A DNA stretch of 53,710 bases, taken from assembly GCA_002286855.1 (NCBI GenBank), contig NRSV01000087.1:1-53710 (forward strand). Direction: 5' to 3'. Both the position numbers and the translations under genes were made by a program. The notes below the pieces were generated by a model, which saw only the letters and a list, made by a program, of their open reading frames with translations, was not told the origin of the DNA and made no database searches. The DNA comes from Bipolaris cookei (lineage: Eukaryota; Ascomycota; Dothideomycetes; Pleosporales; Pleosporaceae). This document shows, piece by piece, positions 23,986-34,627 of this stretch. Every line of letters begins with the position of its first letter. Position 1 is the first letter of the stretch.

Positions 23986-24186
23986 AATCTAGATGATCCC
24001 TGTCAGCAAGAACTTTTGGGAGGCACCTCTGTACGTAAGGGTGAAGCCGCAATCGCTAACGACTGTACATAGCTTAGATGAGAGTGTAGATGATAGATAT
24101 TTGCGGAGAGCCAATTCTGCAAGCGAGTGTACCCTCACTGAAGCGAGTGTAACAAGCAAGATTGTGTTGAATCGACGCTACTGTAT

Positions 24187-25479
24187 ATGCCCAGGAGTTT
24201 GCGATCTGGACGCGTGGGAGAGATGGCAATCTCGACCCCGGAACGCGACCGCGACCGCGACCGCGAAGCGACATCCCTGCCAACCGAGCTACCAGCACCA
24301 CTAAAGAGGCGCGCAAGAAACACTATCGAGCAAAACGAACACTACCGCAGGCGGCCGCTACAGCTAGACCTATCAGCCGACGACTCCGACACTATCCAGA
24401 TCGACAGCAGCCAACCCATCCATCAAGCTAGGAAGAGCACCGCCACCAACAAAGATCTACTTACCGCGTTAACCAAGATCATCCAGCAGCAGAATGAAAC
24501 GATCCAGAACCTCGAACACGAGACTAGAGAGATTAGAAAGAACCAGCAAGCGATCATCGACCACAATGTGAAACTTATCGACGAGATTGCTGAGCTAAAG
24601 ACACGCGTCGATGACCTCGTGGCAGCAACCGCTGGTACGCGTACCTGGGCCGAGGTAGCGTCCACAGGCGCACCCACAGGACGAAACGCCACAGCCGCGC
24701 CGCTAGCAAGCCAGCAGCACACTATCAGAACTAACCTCGCTTCTATCGACGTGCCCAGCGTCACTGTAGACATCTCCAGGGCAGATGGCGAAAATGGCAG
24801 ATTATCAGCAGGATCGGTCAGAGCAGCTGTGGAAAAAGAGATGCGCACAATGGAGAACCAAGAAAACTGGCGATGCCGGGCGGTCACCGTCGACCATGCG
24901 ACCCAGAGTAGGATCAGGATCACATGCAGAGACGAAGAGGAGCACCAGCTAGTCAAGAGAGCAGCAGAGAAGATTGGCGCAGGCTCGCGCGTGCTGCGCG
25001 ATGAGCTCTACCCAGTTAAGATCGACAACGTCAAGAGAACAGCAGTATTAGACGACAAAGATGAGATTAGAGCGGGAGCAGCAGAAGCTTTTGGCGAGGA
25101 GAATGGAACGACAGTCGCCAAGATTGCGTGGCTTAGCAAGAGAGACGTCCCTAAAGCGTACGGATCTATGGTGGTGTACGTGACTAAGAAAAGCGACGCA
25201 AGGAGGCTCATCGCAGAAGGCTTCTTCCACGCGGGTGGAGAGTCCGGCACAACAAGCGCATTTGAGCAGCGACCACGGCCAGGGCAGTGCTACAACTGCC
25301 AGGAGCTCGGCCACAAAGCGTATCAGTGCCGAAAGGCGCAGAGATGCGGGAGGTGTGCCAAAGACGGCCACCACCACAAGAGCTGTAGCGAAGCAGTGAT
25401 GAAGTGCGTATTGTGCGGAGGACCGCACGAGTCGTTCAGTAGAAACTGTCGGATGCTATACCCACCTCAACATGAATAG
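24187..25479 (+). CDS. LINE ORF1, Gag-like RNA-binding protein with zinc knuckles
   Basis: 430 residues, intact. ORF1 proteins coat the LINE RNA and form the ribonucleoprotein used in retrotransposition. The N-terminus has a short acidic/basic repeat (RDRDRDRE) encoded by a hexamer run. Residues ~100-150 are predicted coiled coil by their heptad-like pattern (IRKNQQAIIDHNVKLIDEI). The C-terminus holds three zinc knuckles from about residue 368: CYNCQELGHKAYQC and CGRCAKDGHHHKSC (both CX2CX4HX4C) and a variant CVLCGGPHESFSRNC (CX2CX3HX6C). A second ATG at codon 13 could be the true start. The stop overlaps the ORF2 start by 8 bp. Confidence 0.9.
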   Translation: MPRSLRSGRVGEMAISTPERDRDRDREATSLPTELPAPLKRRARNTIEQNEHYRRRPLQLDLSADDSDTIQIDSSQPIHQARKSTATNKDLLTALTKIIQQQNETIQNLEHETREIRKNQQAIIDHNVKLIDEIAELKTRVDDLVAATAGTRTWAEVASTGAPTGRNATAAPLASQQHTIRTNLASIDVPSVTVDISRADGENGRLSAGSVRAAVEKEMRTMENQENWRCRAVTVDHATQSRIRITCRDEEEHQLVKRAAEKIGAGSRVLRDELYPVKIDNVKRTAVLDDKDEIRAGAAEAFGEENGTTVAKIAWLSKRDVPKAYGSMVVYVTKKSDARRLIAEGFFHAGGESGTTSAFEQRPRPGQCYNCQELGHKAYQCRKAQRCGRCAKDGHHHKSCSEAVMKCVLCGGPHESFSRNCRMLYPPQHE

Positions 25480-28400
25480 AGCATTCCGCATAATCCAGCT
25501 TAATGTGAGAAAGCAAGGCGAAGTACATGATAGCCTGATGAACGATGAAGAGTTGCAAGACGTGGCGGTAGTAGCTATCCAGGAGCCGCATGCACGGAGG
25601 ATCCAGGGTCGGCTGCTCACGACGCCCATGCTCCACCACAAGTGGACCAAGATGGTGCCATCGACGTGGCGAGAAGGAAGGTGGTCGATACGGAGCATGC
25701 TGTGGGTGAACAGAGAGGTAGAGGCGGAACAGGTGCGAGTAGAGTCGCCGGACTTGACAGCAGCGATCATCCGGCTACACGAGCGTCGGGTTTTAGTGGT
25801 GTCGGTGTACATACCAGGAGGAGACCCGCAGGCGTTGCGAGACGCATGCAAAAAGATAGACAGAGTGATTGCGGAGACGAAACGAAGGGCCGGTACGGTG
25901 GTGGACGTTGTGCTAGCCGGCGACTTCAATCAGCATGACCAGCTGTGGGGAGGAGAGGATGTGACGCTGGTCAGACAAGGCGAGGCAGACCCGATCATCG
26001 ATCTGATGACAGAACACGCGCTCAGCAGCCTGCTCCCGCGAGGCACTAAGACATGGCAGTGCGGAGAGTACGAGACGACAATTGACTTAGTGCTAGCGTC
26101 AAAAGAGCTGGCAGACACGATGCTGAGATGCGCCACCCACGACACCGAACACGGCTCTGACCACCGAATGATTGAAACAGTCTTTGACAGCTCCGTGCCA
26201 GTGGCGCAGCAGCAAGAGCGGCTGCTGCTCAAGAACGCACCGTGGAAAGCAATCAACGACAGGATCGCCAGAGCGCTCAGCGAGACTCCGCCAGCGGGCA
26301 CGACGCAGCAGAGGACCGACAGACTAATGGCGGCGGTGCTAGAGGCGGTGCATGCACTAACACCCAGGGCTAAGCCGTCGCCGTACACAAAGAGGTGGTG
26401 GACGCAGGACCTGACACAGCTATGCCGCATCTACACGCACTGGAGGAACCGAGCGAGAGCTGCGAGACGAACAGGGGTTGCTCAGCCGGACCTAGAAGAG
26501 ATGGCAAAAGGAGCGTCGAAGCAGTACCATGACGCTATTCGACAGTAGAAGAGAAAGCACTGGGATGACTTCTTAGCGGACAACGACAACATCTGGAACG
26601 CGGCTAAGTATCTGAAGGCGGGCAACGAGGCGTTCGGGACAGTTCCAGCACTTCGCAGAACGGACGGGACAACTACGAGCGACTTTGAAGAACAAGCGGA
26701 GGAGTTGCTCAACACCTTCTTCCCTCCGCTTCCTAGCAGCATCGACGACGAGGGAGCTAGGCCGCAGAGAGCACCAGTAGCAATGCCGGCCATCACGCTC
26801 GAGGAGGTGGAAAGACAGCTGCACGCCGCCAAGTCATGGAAAGCACCTGGAGACGACGGACTACCGGTCGTAGTGTGGAAGCAGGTATGGCCGGTAGTGA
26901 AAGACTATGTGCTTGTGCTATTCCGACAGTCGCTAGAGGAGGGAGTGTTGCCTAGCCAATGGAGACATGCCAAGATCATACCGCTCAAGAAGCCAGGTAA
27001 GGAAGAATACACTATCGCAAAGGCGTGGAGACCGATCTCACTGTTGGCCACTCTGGGCAAAGTGCTAGAGTCGGTGGTGGCAGAGAGGATCTCGCACATG
27101 GCAGAGACACACGGGCTTCTGCCCACCAACCACTTTGGAGCGCGCAAGCAGCGATCAGCCGAGCAAGCATTAGTGTTGCTCCAAGAACAGATTTATACCG
27201 CGTGGCGGGGTCGTCGGACTGTTAGCCTAATCAGCTTCGATGTCAAGGGAGCGTACAACGGGGTGTGTAAGGAGAGACTGCTGCAGAGGATGAAAGCACG
27301 AGGCATACCACAGAAGTTGCTGAAGTGGGTAGAGTCATTCTGCTCAGAGCGCACTGCGTCAATCCAGGTCAACGGGCAGGCCTCTAGGGTCCAAGGACTG
27401 CCACAAGCAGGTCTGCCGCAAGGGTCTCCGCTATCGCCAATTCTGTTTCTCTTCTTTAACGCAGATCTCGTGCAGCGACCTATTGACACGTACGGAGGCG
27501 CGATCGCGTTCGTTGACGACTTCACTGCGTGGGTTACAGGTCCGACGGCGCAAAGCAATAAAGAGGGCATTAATGCTATTATCCAAGACGCACTGGACTG
27601 GGAAGGGAGAAGCGGAGCGACGTTTGAAGCAGAAAAGACAGCCGTTATCCACTTTACTCGTAGGGCGTACAAGAGTGCCACCGAGCCCTTCATTATCAAG
27701 GGGCAGAGCGTCTCGCCCAAGGACCACGTCAAGATACTCGGCGTGCTCATGGACGCCAGGCTCAAGTACCACAAGCACATTGCAAGAGCAGCCGCGAAGG
27801 GACTGGAAGCAGCATTAGAACTCAGAAGGCTGCGAGGACTCTCACCCAGAGTAGCGCGACAGCTGTTCACGGCAACAGTCGCGCCGACAGTGGACTACGC
27901 GTCGAATGTGTGGATGCATGCCTGCAAAGACAAGCTAGTGAGGCCTATCAACAGGGTGCAAAGAATAGGTGCACGAGCGATCGTAGGGACGTTCAGCACG
28001 GTAGCGACATGGGTGGCAGAAGCTGAGGCGCACATCCCAAGTGCACATGAGCGGTTCTGGAAGCGGGCAGTCAAGCTGTGGACCGACATCCATGCGCTGC
28101 CCGAGACCAACCCATTGCGAAGAAACACATTGCGGATGCGAAAGTTCAGAAGACAGTACCGCTCGCCGCTATTCCAGGTGGCAGAAGCGCTTAAAGACAT
28201 AGAGATGGAGCAGATGGAGACGATCCAACCGGGCGTCCTGGCACCATGGGAGAAGAGAGTGCAGACTGTAGTCGATAACGCGGCACAGAGCCTCGAGGCG
28301 AACTGGGCAGTACGCATCGCGGTAGGCAGCTCAGCGCGGAACGGAGTAGTCGGCATGGGAGGCGCGATCAGCATACAAAGCAACGAAACACAATCTTTCT

Positions 28401-29203
28401 CCCTTACTTTAGGCAAGAGAGAGGAGCAGAACCCGTACTCGGCAGAGCTAGCAGCAATGGCTGAAGCGTTAAGCAGGCTGCCAAAGCTAAGGTTTCGCAA
28501 TATTGCACTATTAACAAGGAACAAAGCCGCTGTGCTCACACTCAGAGCGCCTCGCCAGCAATCGGGGCAAGGCCACATCAGCCGGTTCTACAAAACCGTA
28601 CAAACACTAAGAAGAGACGGTAACAGGCTAACAGTGCTATGGCTACCTGCAAGCGAAGAGAATAAGCTCGCAAGCCTTGCTAAGCGAGAGGCGAAGACAG
28701 CAACTAGGCCAAACACTAAGCCACAGACACAGCTCCCTAGAATGCGATCAACTACGCACAACATAGCACGTAAGCAAGGCATAGCTAAGAAGGTGCCAAC
28801 AGACGTGGGAGCATATTCCAAACGAATCGACACGGCACTGCCAGGAAAGCACACGCGACAACTCTACGACGGGCTTTCGCGGAAAGAGAGCAGCGTGCTT
28901 GCCCAGCTTAGAACAGGCATGGCACAGCTGAATACGTATCGATACCGAATCAAAGCATCAACAACAGACCAATGCGAATGCGGCCAGGCAGCAGAGACGG
29001 TAGAGCATTTTCTGTTCCGCTGCCAAAAGTGGACGACACAGCGGATAGAAATGCTGCAGTGCACGCAGATTAGTAGAGGAAACATGTCATTCTATCTAGG
29101 CGGCAAAGCAGCGACAGATGACGCGAAATGGGCGCCAGACATGGATGCGGTGCGAGCGACGATACGATTCGCAATAGCAACACGAAGACTTAATGCAAAC
29201 TAA
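25472..29203 (+). pseudogene. LINE ORF2: endonuclease, reverse transcriptase, degenerate RNase H; one in-frame TAG
   Basis: 1243 codons in one frame, interrupted only by TAG at codon 359 (26546-26548). ORF2 makes the enzyme that nicks the target and copies the RNA. Domains in order: an apurinic-like EEP endonuclease at residues 1-240 (RIIQLNVRKQG, QEPHARR, VVLAGDFNQHDQLW, TIDLVLASKEL, GSDHRMI); the RT from about 430 (WKAPGDDGLP, FDVKGAYNGV, GLPQGSPLSPILF, catalytic FVDD at 680-683); an RNase H-like domain at about 950-1080 whose catalytic Asp positions appear replaced; and a CxCx7Hx4C motif near the C-terminus (CECGQAAETVEHFLFRC). The start ATG overlaps the ORF1 stop as ATGAATAG, a layout suited to termination-reinitiation. 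The TAG lies between endonuclease and RT, so RT would not be made without readthrough. Confidence 0.9.
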
Positions 29204-29204
29204 C

Positions 29205-29578
29205 ATCTAACTAACTACTAGTTAAACCTAGTTACTAACATAAACTCATCAGCAGCCTCGTGCAACTAGCAGCAGACAGCGCTTCAGCCGCCGAAGATAG
29301 GACGCTGAACACTTAGAGAATCTCGTAGAGATGCCGACTCTGAGCTAGTCTGCCACCAGCAATACTAACCCACGAGCACTTGATGAGGAGCGACCGTAGA
29401 TAGAGAAGAGGCGTTCCAAGGTATTAAGTAAGGGCTCTAATTTAGATAATAAGCTATATAAAGAAGTGGGCCAAAGAAGACATATGGGCTAAGGAGACCA
29501 AGACGTAGCATAGGAAGTGTAAAGCTAGACTAGCGTTAGTAGCCCTTTCGGCTCGGCCGCCGGGCGTAAATAAATTGT
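29205..29578 (+). other. 3' UTR of the LINE
   Basis: Non-coding sequence from the ORF2 stop to the GTGTGTGTGT tail. The first ~100 bp are shared with the minus-strand copy at about 17745-17845. No poly(A) is present; the end looks like a simple-repeat tail, which some LINEs use. Confidence 0.6.
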
Positions 29579-29589
29579 GTGTGTGTAGT

Positions 29590-30370
29590 ATCGACTGCGA
29601 CCGTCATCTAGCTAACAACCTAGCTAACCACCCATCGTATTTCGATCGCCTTTATGCTAAGCTCGATCAGTACGACGTCGCGCCCTATAACATCTACAAT
29701 ATGGATAGGAAGGGCTTCTTACTTGGCCATATTTCATGACCAAAAAGAATCTTTTAGAAGGAGCTATGGGATAAGAAGAAAGTCAGGCCAGCTCTCCAAG
29801 ATGGAATTAGGGACTGGATAACGATTATTGGCTGTATTTGCGTTGATGGGAGATTGGTAGATCCTACGATAATCTACGAGGGACCTGGAGGTGGGAAAAC
29901 ACCAGACTTTTTGCTGTACAAGCTCGTCAGGATGGAGCAATAATGAGCTCGCGCTGGCTTGGGTTGAACAGGTGTTCGATCGGCTCACGAAGGAGAAAGC
30001 AAAACGCGACTACCGGATGCTTCTCGTCGACGGTCATGGCCGTCGCCTGGCGCTTTCCTTCATCAAGTACTGACATACCCACTGAATACTACTCGCATTA
30101 TTTCCGCCTCACGCCACTTACAACCTCTAGCCACTTGACGTTGCAGTGTACTCACCTTTGGCAACCGCGTACAGCACTGAGCTCACCAATCTATTGCAGA
30201 GCGATCAAAGATTACTTAATATGAAGAAAAGTGATTTCCTACGCATATTTTGGGTGGCGTATTTATCTGCTTTTATAGCTGATAATATATTGAGCAGTTT
30301 TTGGGCCACTAGGATCCATCTGCGCGATCCCGAGGTCGTAGAGCTGTTTTGGTGTTCACGTGGGTTGGCC
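29590..30370 (+). mobile_element. pogo-superfamily DDE transposase, decayed
   Basis: The first frame reads YNIYNMDRKGFLLG, equivalent to the pogo/Fot1 motif YNMDEKGF with the first catalytic Asp. It continues (WITIIGCICVDGRLVDPTII) with TGA and TAG stops, shifts frame near 29935 to give SGWSNNELALAWVEQVFDRL and RMLLVDGHGRR (second Asp; the usual His is now Arg), and then fragments of the C-terminal helices to WATRIHLRDPEVV. The N-terminal helix-turn-helix is absent because the LINE 3' end adjoins it. It is clearly inactive. Confidence 0.85.
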
Positions 30371-30593
30371 GTCATCGGTACGTAGTAATCCGAAGTGCCG
30401 TCGCGCCGGCCTAGTGTGCGCGTCGTCGCGTGTTTGTCTCTACCTTGTTTAACCCTCACCACTTACATCATACGCCTTACCTCGTCACCTTTGTTTTCTC
30501 TAAACCTTTCCGAATGACGTGGAACTCTGAGTGATTGCGTTTGCGACGACGACGCTTTGGCAAGATATTAGCGGCTGATATGTCTCTTCGAGG

Positions 30594-32987
30594 ATGTCCA
30601 CGCAATTGCTGTTGCAGATCATACAGTCTAAACCAATAGGTAAAGGACTAGATGACTTTCGCAATACATTTAGATCGATATGCAAAAATATTGGCGTCTC
30701 CAACTCCTCAGAAGCGCTTGACCAGGTGGGCTATCAAGGTAGTACAGGTTGAACATTTTTACCGCACTTCTAACGCGCATTAGAAACCCTGGATTTGTTA
30801 GTCAGTCTTCTCTCTGCTTTGCAAGCCCTCCCGGCCGCTCGAACTTTGCAGTCGCCAAATAGATGCAAGACCCTCTTCCATGACCTCTTGAGGCTCAATG
30901 CAGAAGTCAGCTCTGATAATTTCGACGACCGACGGATACGACCTCTACTCGATGCAATCGTCAACAACCAGCCCGATGAGGTTATTTGGAGTAAGGTATA
31001 CGAAGCTGTCACCGAATCCACGCCACCACCCCGCCCTTCCTCATCCTTCCAACAAACACCGCTGTCGATCAATACGGGCAGCTTCGCGAACTCGGCTGAG
31101 CACCGCAAACACGTCGATAATATGCTGAAGGAAGAGTTAGGAGACCTGTACGTCGGTGTACCCAATTTCTTCAATGCACTCTTCGGAGGTGTGCCAGGAT
31201 TAGGAACAGCGGCACAGGCTGTGTTGGACAAGTGCAAAGAAGGAGACAACCCGCTCTACTGTGTGGAGAGTGGCTGGCAGGGTTGGCCTGAAGGGGCGAA
31301 GGAGAAGGATGTTTTGAGCTGGTTTGCACCGCTTATAGACCAGCTTCTCGACATTGCGAATGAGCACCTGTCAACACCCCGGAGTCCACGGCGACCGCTG
31401 GCACAGCCCTATCAACCTTTGCAAGGTTCTACGGCCCACCGTAAGTTGGACATTGGATTCGTAGACGATGCGACCGCTGGTGTGGACTCGAAGTGCCGCT
31501 GGTCGCAGATTCTCGTACCTGGAGAGCTGAAGAGCAACCCGTCAGCCGACAAAGCGTCTAAGACGTGGCTTGACCTGGGCCGGTACGCCCGGGAGGTGCT
31601 TGCCGCGCAAGACAACCGCCGCTTCGTTCTTGGCTTCACTCTCTGCGGATCCTTTATGCGGCTATGGGAGTTCGACCGGCTTGGGGGCATCGCCTCTGAG
31701 CAGTTCGACGTCAATGAGGATGGACTGCAGTTTGTATCTGCAATGCTTGGGTTTCTGTGGATGAACGAGGCACAGCTGGGGTTCGATCCGACTATCATCA
31801 CGATTGGAAACAGGCGGTACATCGAGATTAAACATGAGAATAGGAAGGAGCACCTCGTCATTGATGAGGTCATAAAGAGGGTGCCCTGCGTCGCTGGCCG
31901 AGCGACGACCTGCTGGAAAGTTCACCGAAAAGAAGACCCTAGCACGCCGCTCGTTGTCAAAGATTCATGGCAGTATCCGGAGCGCAAAGAAGAGGGTAAG
32001 CTGCTACGCGAGGCGACAGAGAGAGGGGTGAAGAATGTCGCGAGGTACTTCGACCACGAGACGGTCCGTGTAGACGGTCAAGACGATGACATCTGCGCAA
32101 ACGTACGGAAAGGATTGAACATAACGAAGGCAATGAATTACATGCCAAAAAGGCCAATACTGCCGCCAGATAACACTAGACGCTGGGCGTCACGAAGAGA
32201 CGAAAGCAGCAGCGTAGCCGGAAGGAAGCGATCTTCGAGCTCCACGAACGCCCCGCTGCCACCTAGCAAGCGCCTCTGCTCTAGCTCTCCAACAAAACCT
32301 GCGATTTTGAATAGGGTCCACCGCCGTGTGATCGTGCGCGACTACGGGAAGGTCATCTACAAAGCAAGCTCCCCAGCCAGTCTTCTTGTTGCATTAGAGC
32401 AATGCATTGAGGGCTATGAGTCATTACACACACGAGGCGGCATACTCCAACGCGACATATCACCAAACAACCTCATGGTGAACGAGGACGCCGAGAACCC
32501 ATCCTGGCCGGCGTTCTTGGTCGATCTCGACCTTGCGATCAACGAACAGCGGGAGACATCTTCAGGGGCGCGTGGAAAAACCGGCACGCGAGCATTCATG
32601 GCAATTGGAGTGCTTTTAGACGACGAACAACACTCATTCATGCACGACCTTGAATCGTTCTTCTGGGTCCTTTTCTGGATGTGTATTCATTATGATGGGC
32701 CTGGCAAAGACATTGGGTCAACTGAGTTCGAATGTTGGAACTACGAGACCAGTGGAAAACTAGCGGAGCTCAAAAAAGGCCTCATTTCTGACGAGAGGGA
32801 TTTTCTGAACACTATTGAGGCTAGATTTACGACTTACTACAAGCCGCTCGCTCCTTACGTCAATAGATTACGGAGGAAAGTATTTCCTGGTGGTGGGAGA
32901 TGGAGGGTTCCAAATCCAGAGCTGTACTTGGAGATGAAGACGATACTTCGGGGAGCACGGGATGGCTTGAAGGAGTTAGTGGGATAA
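30594..32987 (+). CDS. FunK1-type fungal protein kinase
   Basis: I place exon 1 at 30594-30738 and exon 2 at 30784-32987 with a 45-bp intron (donor GTAGTA, branch CTAAC, acceptor TTAG, phase 1), giving 782 residues. The family (Pkinase_fungal, FunK1) is expanded in multicellular fungi, and its biological role is largely unknown. The N-terminal helical region starts MSTQLLLQIIQSKP and leads to a beta-rich part (WSQILVPGELKSNP). The kinase core lies at about 500-700: GILQRDISPNNLMVN at 602-616 is the catalytic loop, VDLDLA near 628-633 replaces the DFG region, and HDLESFFWVLFWMCIHY is the family hallmark after it. Asp606 and Asn611 are kept, but the usual His of HRD is Gln604. The DLD in place of DFG is common in this family. 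The gene looks intact and directly follows the pogo remnant. Confidence 0.9.
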
Positions 32988-33902
32988 GGAGATATACCAT
33001 TCGGTATGCTTAAGATAACTACAAATCCGTAAACACAGCCTGTTGCTTTCTATATCCATGCGGCGGTGCGAAACGTATTTGTTTTAGGAGGTCTTTGGCT
33101 GTTGCCTTTAGAGGCGTTTCCACCTAACATGGCAGTTGTTTCATGGGAACAAACCTGTCTCATTTTTGTTGCCCGCGCTCTTGGCCGGCAGGGGGCCTAT
33201 CCTTCCAGGCTTGGAGTGAACCTTTGTCCTTAATCCTCAATTATGGAAAACTGCTGTATTGCTGGTTGACTTGTATTCTAAACAGCGTAGGTACTATGTT
33301 GTCGATGTCCGCAATCCACCTAAAGAATATCAACTAGTTAAACGATGATCAAACTATGCATTAACATATGCATGTGAAATATTGTCGTGTAACGGTGGCT
33401 TCCCAGTCTTCCAGTCGCATAGTACCACATTTCGGATTGAAGCGGTTCTGCCCCCTCCAAAAACCCTTCTTGAACGCGAGTAAGAATGTTAAGAGGAAGT
33501 GGCGACCAAAGACCTGACATGTTCCCTATCCTGACGCTCCCACCATGTGATCGTCATCAGAGTCTAAGTGCTACCACGCGCTCAACCATGAGATATTGTC
33601 TACAGGATTTCACATACTACCGAATGAAAGCCCAGTCGAAATTGCGCCTTTTCTCAACATCCTGGATCTTCGGGTACGGAGTAAGGCTAATAGGAGGCTT
33701 TATTACTTTGTTCAAGGTTACTTCAAACATTATTTATACAACCCAGCAAGTCGGACTGTACCGAATGAATCACTATGCAAAGTGGTATGGCACTTAGATT
33801 GCTAAAAGACCTAAGCTATTTTGTGCAATCAAGTCGGAAGTTTCATCCAGTCACCACAAGCTACATATATCGTCACAGTGTACTTTGGTGCTTATACTTT
33901 TG
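32988..33902. other. intergenic, weak small frames only
   Basis: The best candidate is the frame at 33596-33805 (69 codons, starting ILPNESPVEIAPFLNILDLR), which has a protein-like composition but no ATG-supported structure or family. I do not annotate a gene. Confidence 0.35.
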
Positions 33903-34627
33903 ATGGACTTCACCAATGAAGACCTGCTCAAGAGGAAGCTAGATGACGATGCGTACCAAATTGTGTTGATGCTGTTGCAGCAAGGCGCCAGTCCAGATAT
34001 CCGCATCCAAATTCAATTACCGCCCATCATTACTACCCGCGTCATTACCTTCAGGCATCCAGATCCACGTACAAGAAATCTTCTCACGGCAAAGATTCCT
34101 ATGACAACATAGGTGAACATCCACCTAGTTGGGGGCAGCTGTGGATGAAATCTCCAGAAGCCAAAACTCCCACATCCTTCACTTCGCAGTCACATGTACT
34201 ATTCTCGGCTAGTGGTTCTTCTGCTAACTTGCTGAGAGCTTTGAAGAGACTGAAATCTATGAAAATAGCTTCAATAGATGCCGGTGAGTTTGTATGGAGA
34301 TGGACAAACGGCGAGATCCTGTTGGATGCTTCGGATATCGCTGAGATGGTACGGCGCGAACACTACGAGCCGAAGAAGAGCCTAGATCTACATCCACTAG
34401 AACTGAGCACCAAATGCTCCTTTCCTCAACTTGCCTGTCATAAGGCTGGTACACGAAGCACCGCTAGGGAGTTTCGGGCCATCATATCAGTTATTGAATC
34501 CTCCAATGCTAATCCGGGGCCGATATTTCATACTAGCAATGTTTGTCTTGTTCCTCAAACAGCAAGACAACTAGGGAAACCGTTGTGCGTGGATCTTTCC
34601 CCTCAGTTTACGCATATAGACCAATGA
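33903..34627 (+). CDS. unidentified small gene, possibly two exons
   Basis: The most coherent model starts at ATG 33903 (MDFTNEDLLKRKLDDDA), splices a 44-bp intron 33953-33996 (GTACCA...TCCAG), and continues in the frame that reads SYDNIGEHPPSWGQLWMKSP and LLRALKRLKSMKIASIDAGE to the stop at 34627, about 226 residues. Without splicing, the first frame reads QIVLMLLQQGASPDIRIQ, which resembles the end of an ankyrin repeat, and stops at 34112. Both readings cannot be true. The frame from 34022 to 34627 is long, open and has protein-like composition. The family is unknown. Its neighbours are a FunK1 kinase and a HET gene. Confidence 0.4.

Larger units (their letters stand above)
24100..29578 (+). 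mobile_element. nearly full-length Tad1-like non-LTR retrotransposon (LINE)
   Basis: This element carries, in order, a short 5' leader, ORF1 (24187-25479), ORF2 (25472-29203) and a 3' UTR of about 370 bp ending near a TAAATAAATTGTGTGTGTGT tail. ORF order, zinc knuckles in ORF1 and an EEP endonuclease-RT-RNase H layout fit the Tad1/I-like clade known from fungi. At the 3' side it abuts a pogo transposase remnant whose N-terminal part is missing, suggesting insertion into or replacement of that element. A target site duplication could not be found by eye, and the 5' limit is approximate. One in-frame stop in ORF2 is the only lesion noticed. Confidence 0.85.
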
